Below are positions 59,756 through 64,000 of a stretch of 64,000 nt of DNA, in pieces; within the stretch, counting starts at the first letter, position 1; each line of letters opens with the position of its first letter. The DNA lies in assembly GCA_963210315.1 (NCBI GenBank), contig OY723315.1, positions 1,302,001 through 1,366,000 of the forward strand, in the 5' to 3' direction. The stretch is from Rhynchopus euleeides. Taxonomy: Eukaryota; Euglenozoa; Diplonemea; Diplonemida; Diplonemidae. Below the pieces are notes generated by a model, which did not search any database, was not told the DNA's origin, and saw nothing but the letters and a program-made list of their open reading frames with translations. Position numbers and translations under genes: made by a program.

Positions 59756-62328
59756 CGCTATCCAGGGCGCGTAGGAGTAGCCCATCGGGAGGCGTGTCCA
59801 CGCATACCATCGCTGGGCGACCCGCACGGAGAAAAAGGAGGATACCCCCTCGGACAAAGGGAACTGGTGAAAAAATCCCCGGATGTCGATGACCTGCGCC
59901 ATGCAAGCGTCTGTGTCGCGGAGGGCCCTCGCAATCTCATGCACCGTGGGGAGCCGAAACTTCGGGGGTTTCGGGAGGCGGCGGTTCACCGGGCGGCCGT
60001 CAAGGATGAGGCGGCGCACACAGGGGTCCGCCTTCGCAATGTCAAACATGCGCACCACGCCCCGCTTGGGATCTCCGCGTCCGAGCAGGCGGAGGACCCT
60101 CGCCGAAATACACTGCGCCACAAAGCTCGGCTTCAGGTCTGATGTGGGCCCAGGGAGAGGGACTGCCGATGTCTGGTGCCTCGCAATCAACCCCCCCTCC
60201 GTACACCAGTCCAGGAAATCCGGTGACACCCCCAGCTCATCCGCGTAGGTGCGCAGCTTGTCGTACTCCAGGCACCCGGACTGAAAATCATCGAGCCTCT
60301 CCGAGGAGCGGGATGGCGGTCGCCTGCCCAGTATTTCAAACTCGTCCAAGTCGTACTCGGGATCCTCCAGACCGATCACACCCGGCTCATCCGCGTAGCC
60401 CACCCCACTCATCAGAAAATCCCAGCAGGGCCCCTCGCCGGCGTCGCTCATTTGTAGCGCGCGGAGGAGCTCCGCTTCCGTCTTCCTTTGGTGGTCGTTC
60501 GTGGTGGTGAGGTATCTCGCCGTCGTGTCCTCCGCGTCCTTGCCGTGTCGGAGGAGACGCTTCAGCAGCGGTCGAGGTCCTCCGCCCCCCTTCTGCACCT
60601 CTTGGATCGCGCCTCTCCTCGAGGAGTGGAGCCAGGAGCCTTCCGGCAGGGCCGCGAGGATCGCCTTCTTCAACCCCGCATATTTTGTGGAGTTCCCCCC
60701 GAAGATCAGTTCCGTGCTGGAGGGGCCACTGTGCGCATATACTCCACCACGATCGCCGTGATGGGGCCCGCGGGGAGGAAGATCTCTGGCCTCCACTCGA
60801 GGGCTTGCTTCTCCTTCGCGTACACCGCCGCCGACGTCGCACGCGAATCCCCCCCTGCCCCATCGATCTCCCGCCAGTCCGCCCGCGTCACAAACCGCAG
60901 GTCCGGCACCCGACATCTCGTCACCCAGCACAGCGCGAGTAGCACCCGCGCCCGCCCCTGGAGTGCCCCCAGCGCCTCGTGCACTTGCGCCGTCGCCACA
61001 GGGGGGGCCTGTCTGGGCCGGATGAGGGTGCTGAGGCGCCGGAGCGCCTTCTTGGCGTTTTGGAGGCGGCGCGTGCGGGTCCCACGTTCGCCCTGCTCTA
61101 TCGCGATCGCCGCCAGCCGCTCGAGGTATGTCTTCGCAGTCCTGCATGATATGCTGCCCAGGCGCGTCCAGACGTAGCGCAGCACCGCCTCGTCGCTCGG
61201 CGTGCCCGCACTCAGTCCGCCCCAAAACCCCTCGAATGAGGCCCACAGCCGGTCTTTCTCCCCTGCTGTGTGTGCGGCCAGTGCTAGCCGCGGAATGTCC
61301 TCCCACCCCGTAGCATTTCGCAGAGCTCCCGCTAGGCTGCGTCCGTCGCGGAACGAGAACAGCTTGTCCTCCAGCCTGGCGCGCTTGGCCCGCGTCCACC
61401 TCACAGGCTCCCGTGGGTCCCGGTTCGCATCTTGAGGACCCCGTGGGGGCGTCACATCCCTGATGTCTGGGGGTGGGAGTGGAGTCGGGGCCCTGCCCCG
61501 GCGCCCCTCGGCCTGCGTGGCACGCTGGAACAGAGGGCTTCTGAGGCGCCCTGCGATGCCTCCCCTCTGGGGAATCCTCTGTGGAGAGGGGACTGTTGTC
61601 GACCCTACCTCCTTCACCTGTGTGCCCGGGGAGGAGATCGTCGGCGGGCTGTTTCTCGTTGCGGGACAGGGGATGACCATCGACCCTTCGTCCTCGCTCT
61701 GCCTCGGACAGGGGACCGCAGTCGACCCTACGTCCGGCTGCGCTTTGTGAGAGGGGACTTCTGTCAACCCTACGTCTCTGCCATACCTCGGGCAGGGGAT
61801 CGGTCTCCACCCTACGCCCGGATGCGTCCCATACCTTGGACAGGGGATTGTAATCGACCCTTCGTCCGGTTGTGCTCGGGGACAGGGGACTGTCGTCGAC
61901 CCTACGTCCGTACCATACTTCGGGCAGGGGATTGTTCTCGACCCTACGCCCGGTTGCGCCGCCGGTCCAGGGGCCCGGCTCCCCCTGGACGGCGTGGCGC
62001 CGGGGGCCCCCCTCAGCGTCTGTGCTGGGGCTGTCCGGCCCCGCGAAAAAGAGGCTCCTTCCTCCATGGCCTGTTTCCGCCCGGGCGGTCGCGGGAGGTG
62101 CTGGGCCTCCGCTTGAGCGGGCGGGAGCGCCCGCTGGGCCGCCCTTCCCGCGAGTCGGTGTGCGCAACCCGGGCGGCTGCGGTCATCGCCCCCTTCCGCG
62201 AGGCGGGCACGTTCGCCGCCGGGCCGCGATGCTCCCGGAACACCCGGGCCCACTCCTGTGAAGCCGTCGCTCCTGTGAGAATTCGAGTAAAATACTAAGC
62301 CCTTACTAAGGGCTTAGTATTCCCTGAG

Positions 62329-62378
62329 TAAGCCCTTAGTAAGAAATTAAGCCCTTAAATTAAGCCCTTAATTTTTAG
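62329..62378. repeat. right inverted terminal repeat of the DIRS-like element
   Basis: TAAGCCCTTAGTAAGAAATT and following bases are the complement of the left repeat at 57961-58012; weaker similarity continues to about 62411. A further copy of the CTAAGCCCTTACTAAGGGCTTAG palindrome type lies just inside at 62294-62317. Confidence 0.88.
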
Positions 62379-62411
62379 GGGGTCGAAAGTTAAGGGCTTA
62401 GTCTAAGTGGG

Positions 62412-62892
62412 GGTGGGGGTGAAATCTGGCTCAGGGGCCGAGTTCCTAGTCAGAGCTTAGAGAAGCCGTGTGGAGGGGGGGGTGTCGTACGACGCACCAA
62501 AAAGGGGGGGGAAATACCCAGCAAGATGCTGTAGGCTGAGGGCGGTTGCGATGTGTACGGTGTTTTGAGTCTTCCTACACCTCCTGTCCCCCGGAGTATC
62601 CCAGAAGCACGCCACCTCCCAGATTGGGGGATTGTCACGAATATACATGAAGGCACGGATAACCCCTCCCCCCTCCCGACTTCCCCCTCCCGTTTTTATT
62701 GCCCAAAAAAGGCCGTGGTTTGTCACGGCGGTAGCGGGGGCAACACATCAGGACAAACCGTCCGTATCAGCACACACGCATGCCCTGCCATGCCTAAAGT
62801 GGAGGTGTTCGGGGTGTGACCTGTGCGCTGACGCCCCCTTCCCTCCACCCCCCCGCTGACCCCTGCCCCCCAGGCGGGTCGGCTCTGCTTCA
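62412..62892. other. intergenic region before the coiled-coil gene
   Basis: No other gene seen. ACCCCTGCCCCCCAG at about 62873 is a possible leader splice acceptor 20 bp before the start codon. Confidence 0.45.
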
Positions 62893-63663
62893 ATGCCTGG
62901 CATCGACATGTCCTCCCGCCGTGTGGTGGAGGCGATGTGGTCAGCAGCACAGGCTGTCCATGAGGTCGACGAGCCTGGCTATGCCGACGCCGAGCGCCAT
63001 GGGGAGCGTGTGACACGGGTGGGGTGTGTCGACCACACGGTGCTGTTTGCGGACGGGGTGGACGGGGCTCTGAGCCGCTGCATGCTGCGCGTCATGGAGC
63101 GCAGGGAGCGAGAGGTGGCGGCGGCTCGCGGCGAGTCGATCGAACGCTTCGAGCAGAAGCGCCGCGCTGAGGCAGCTGCCCAGGCAGAGACGGAGGAGGA
63201 AGCCACCATCAGCCAGCTGAAGGCGCGGCTGCGCCGGCACAACGCCTGCACATCACGCCTGTTGGACCGCAACGTGCTTGCATGCAGCGAGGTGGCGGCG
63301 CGTGAGGAGCAGCTGCTGCGAGTCGCACGGCGCCAGGAGGAGCGTCGCAATGAGCACGAGGCAGTGCAGGCCCTCGAGGCAGCGCGGTGCAGCCAGCTGT
63401 CCAAAGAGAGGCGCGTCCTGGCAGCCGCCCTGGCGGAGGTGGGTGGGGGGCAAGAGCTGGACCCGATTGTCTTCCTCGACGCACCCGGGCTGCAGCACGC
63501 TTGTGGGCGCATCCTCAAGGCACGCCACGCGGCTGTGCAGCAGGTGCGAGAGGCCACAGCGGTGCGGGAGGAGGCACAGCGCCGTGGGGAGGAAGCTGCA
63601 GCAGAGGCAGAGCTGCTGCACTGCCGCCAGAGGTACAAACAGTTGCAGGGGCTGAAAACCTAG
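62893..63663 (+). CDS. coiled-coil protein of unknown function
   Basis: 256 residues. After a short N-terminal segment (MPGIDMSSRRVVEAMWSAAQAV), most of the protein from about residue 70 on is Ala/Glu/Arg-rich with heptad-like spacing (RREREVAAARGESIERFEQKR and similar), interrupted near 195-210 by IVFLDAPGLQHACG. No signal peptide, membrane helix or known domain. Probably cytoskeletal or scaffold-like. A pyrimidine tract ending in AG just upstream allows an additional 5' exon, so the start is not certain. Confidence 0.65.
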   Translation: MPGIDMSSRRVVEAMWSAAQAVHEVDEPGYADAERHGERVTRVGCVDHTVLFADGVDGALSRCMLRVMERREREVAAARGESIERFEQKRRAEAAAQAETEEEATISQLKARLRRHNACTSRLLDRNVLACSEVAAREEQLLRVARRQEERRNEHEAVQALEAARCSQLSKERRVLAAALAEVGGGQELDPIVFLDAPGLQHACGRILKARHAAVQQVREATAVREEAQRRGEEAAAEAELLHCRQRYKQLQGLKT

Positions 63664-64000
63664 GCTGGCCTGGCGGGGGGGTGGGGTGGGGCGAATCGCC
63701 TGCGCTGTTCTGCATGTCCGGCAGGGTGTGTGTGGCGAGCAGCGGGGATCGTATCAAGAGGAGTTCATGAGAGCTGTCCTGTGTGGTGTGGAGTCCTACA
63801 CGATTCACATGGCGTTCACAGGCGCCGAGTGTGGATGGCAGGAGGTTGCGCCAGAGGTCTCGAGGTGTGAGCGCCCAAGATTGTTGTGTGTGCATGGAGG
63901 TGTGTCCGTCTGACCAGCTGCTTCCGCAGCATGTGGCAAATCGTGAGGAATGTGGGTGTGGAGGTATTAAGGCAGCCGCGGCAGCCCAGTGGGCGATCCC
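63664..64000. other. 3' flank to the window end
   Basis: No gene seen; short GC-rich unique sequence with one G run near 63677. Confidence 0.5.

Larger units (their letters stand above)
57900..62411 (-). mobile_element. DIRS-like tyrosine-recombinase retroelement, broken
   Basis: About 4.5 kb with inverted AT-rich ends (listed separately) around a GC-rich interior coding on the minus strand. Parts in minus-strand order: a proline-rich region with repeats of GRRVDxxPLS (about 61.5-62.2 kb); a tyrosine recombinase (about 60.4-61.4 kb, with a VTRCRVPDLR box and a later His-x-x-Arg region); reverse transcriptase fingers and palm (about 59.75-60.2 kb); and the YLDD box plus RNase H (about 58.46-59.46 kb, AVWSDAS and WIPTADMPADSWSR). 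Recombinase before reverse transcriptase is not the usual DIRS order. A rDNA fragment is inserted in the reverse-transcriptase region. It is a broken fossil with about two or three interruptions; the well-preserved sequence suggests modest age. Confidence 0.8.

Overview
The window is nuclear DNA from a GC-rich, compact-gened unicellular eukaryote, probably a protist or alga; I cannot place it more precisely. Two genes carry GT-AG introns that both open with GTATG, the proteins are eukaryotic in style (UBA, E2, SPRY, RRM, type I membrane proteins), and an 18S rRNA 3' end is present whose last helix is diverged but fully base-paired. Gaps between genes are full of C/G homopolymers, microsatellites and transposable elements. 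All ten host genes I can support lie on the + strand.

Layout. 1-5790: a 31-bp satellite interrupted twice by the same retroelement family (396-2606 with an OTU-protease ORF; 4071-4580, 5'-truncated). 8335-9438: a UBL/UBA protein with one intron. 11557-17156 (-): a LINE with one very long ORF, bounded on both sides by TC microsatellite. 21658-22725: thymidylate kinase. 25257-29384: a 1375-residue protein with E2-like and SPRY domains. 30297-33380, 34497-36200 and 41286-about 42128: three secreted or membrane surface proteins. 43433-45808: an unknown protein. 46633-47295: ribulose-phosphate 3-epimerase. 53812-55134: an RRM domain fused to GTP cyclohydrolase I. 57.9-62.4 kb (-): a broken DIRS-like tyrosine-recombinase retroelement carrying an inserted 18S/ITS1 piece. 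62893-63663: a coiled-coil protein.

Between the genes sit several families of short DNA elements with inverted ends and TA target duplications. I give them local names: MITE-1 (TACCTGGGACC ends, four copies), MITE-2 (TACCGTATACG ends, four copies), Foldback-1 (about 365-bp arms, two copies) and others whose ends read TA-GGGGGG-TC. In 47.8-52.8 kb at least seven of these are nested inside one another, which gives a relative insertion order.

The recognisable metabolic genes are housekeeping: dTMP to dTDP, the pentose phosphate pathway, and pterin/folate synthesis. The three surface-protein genes near each other suggest a region for cell-surface or wall proteins. I see no operon. Pyrimidine-rich tracts ending in AG precede many of the start codons, so 5'-leader cis- or trans-splicing is possible but unproven.
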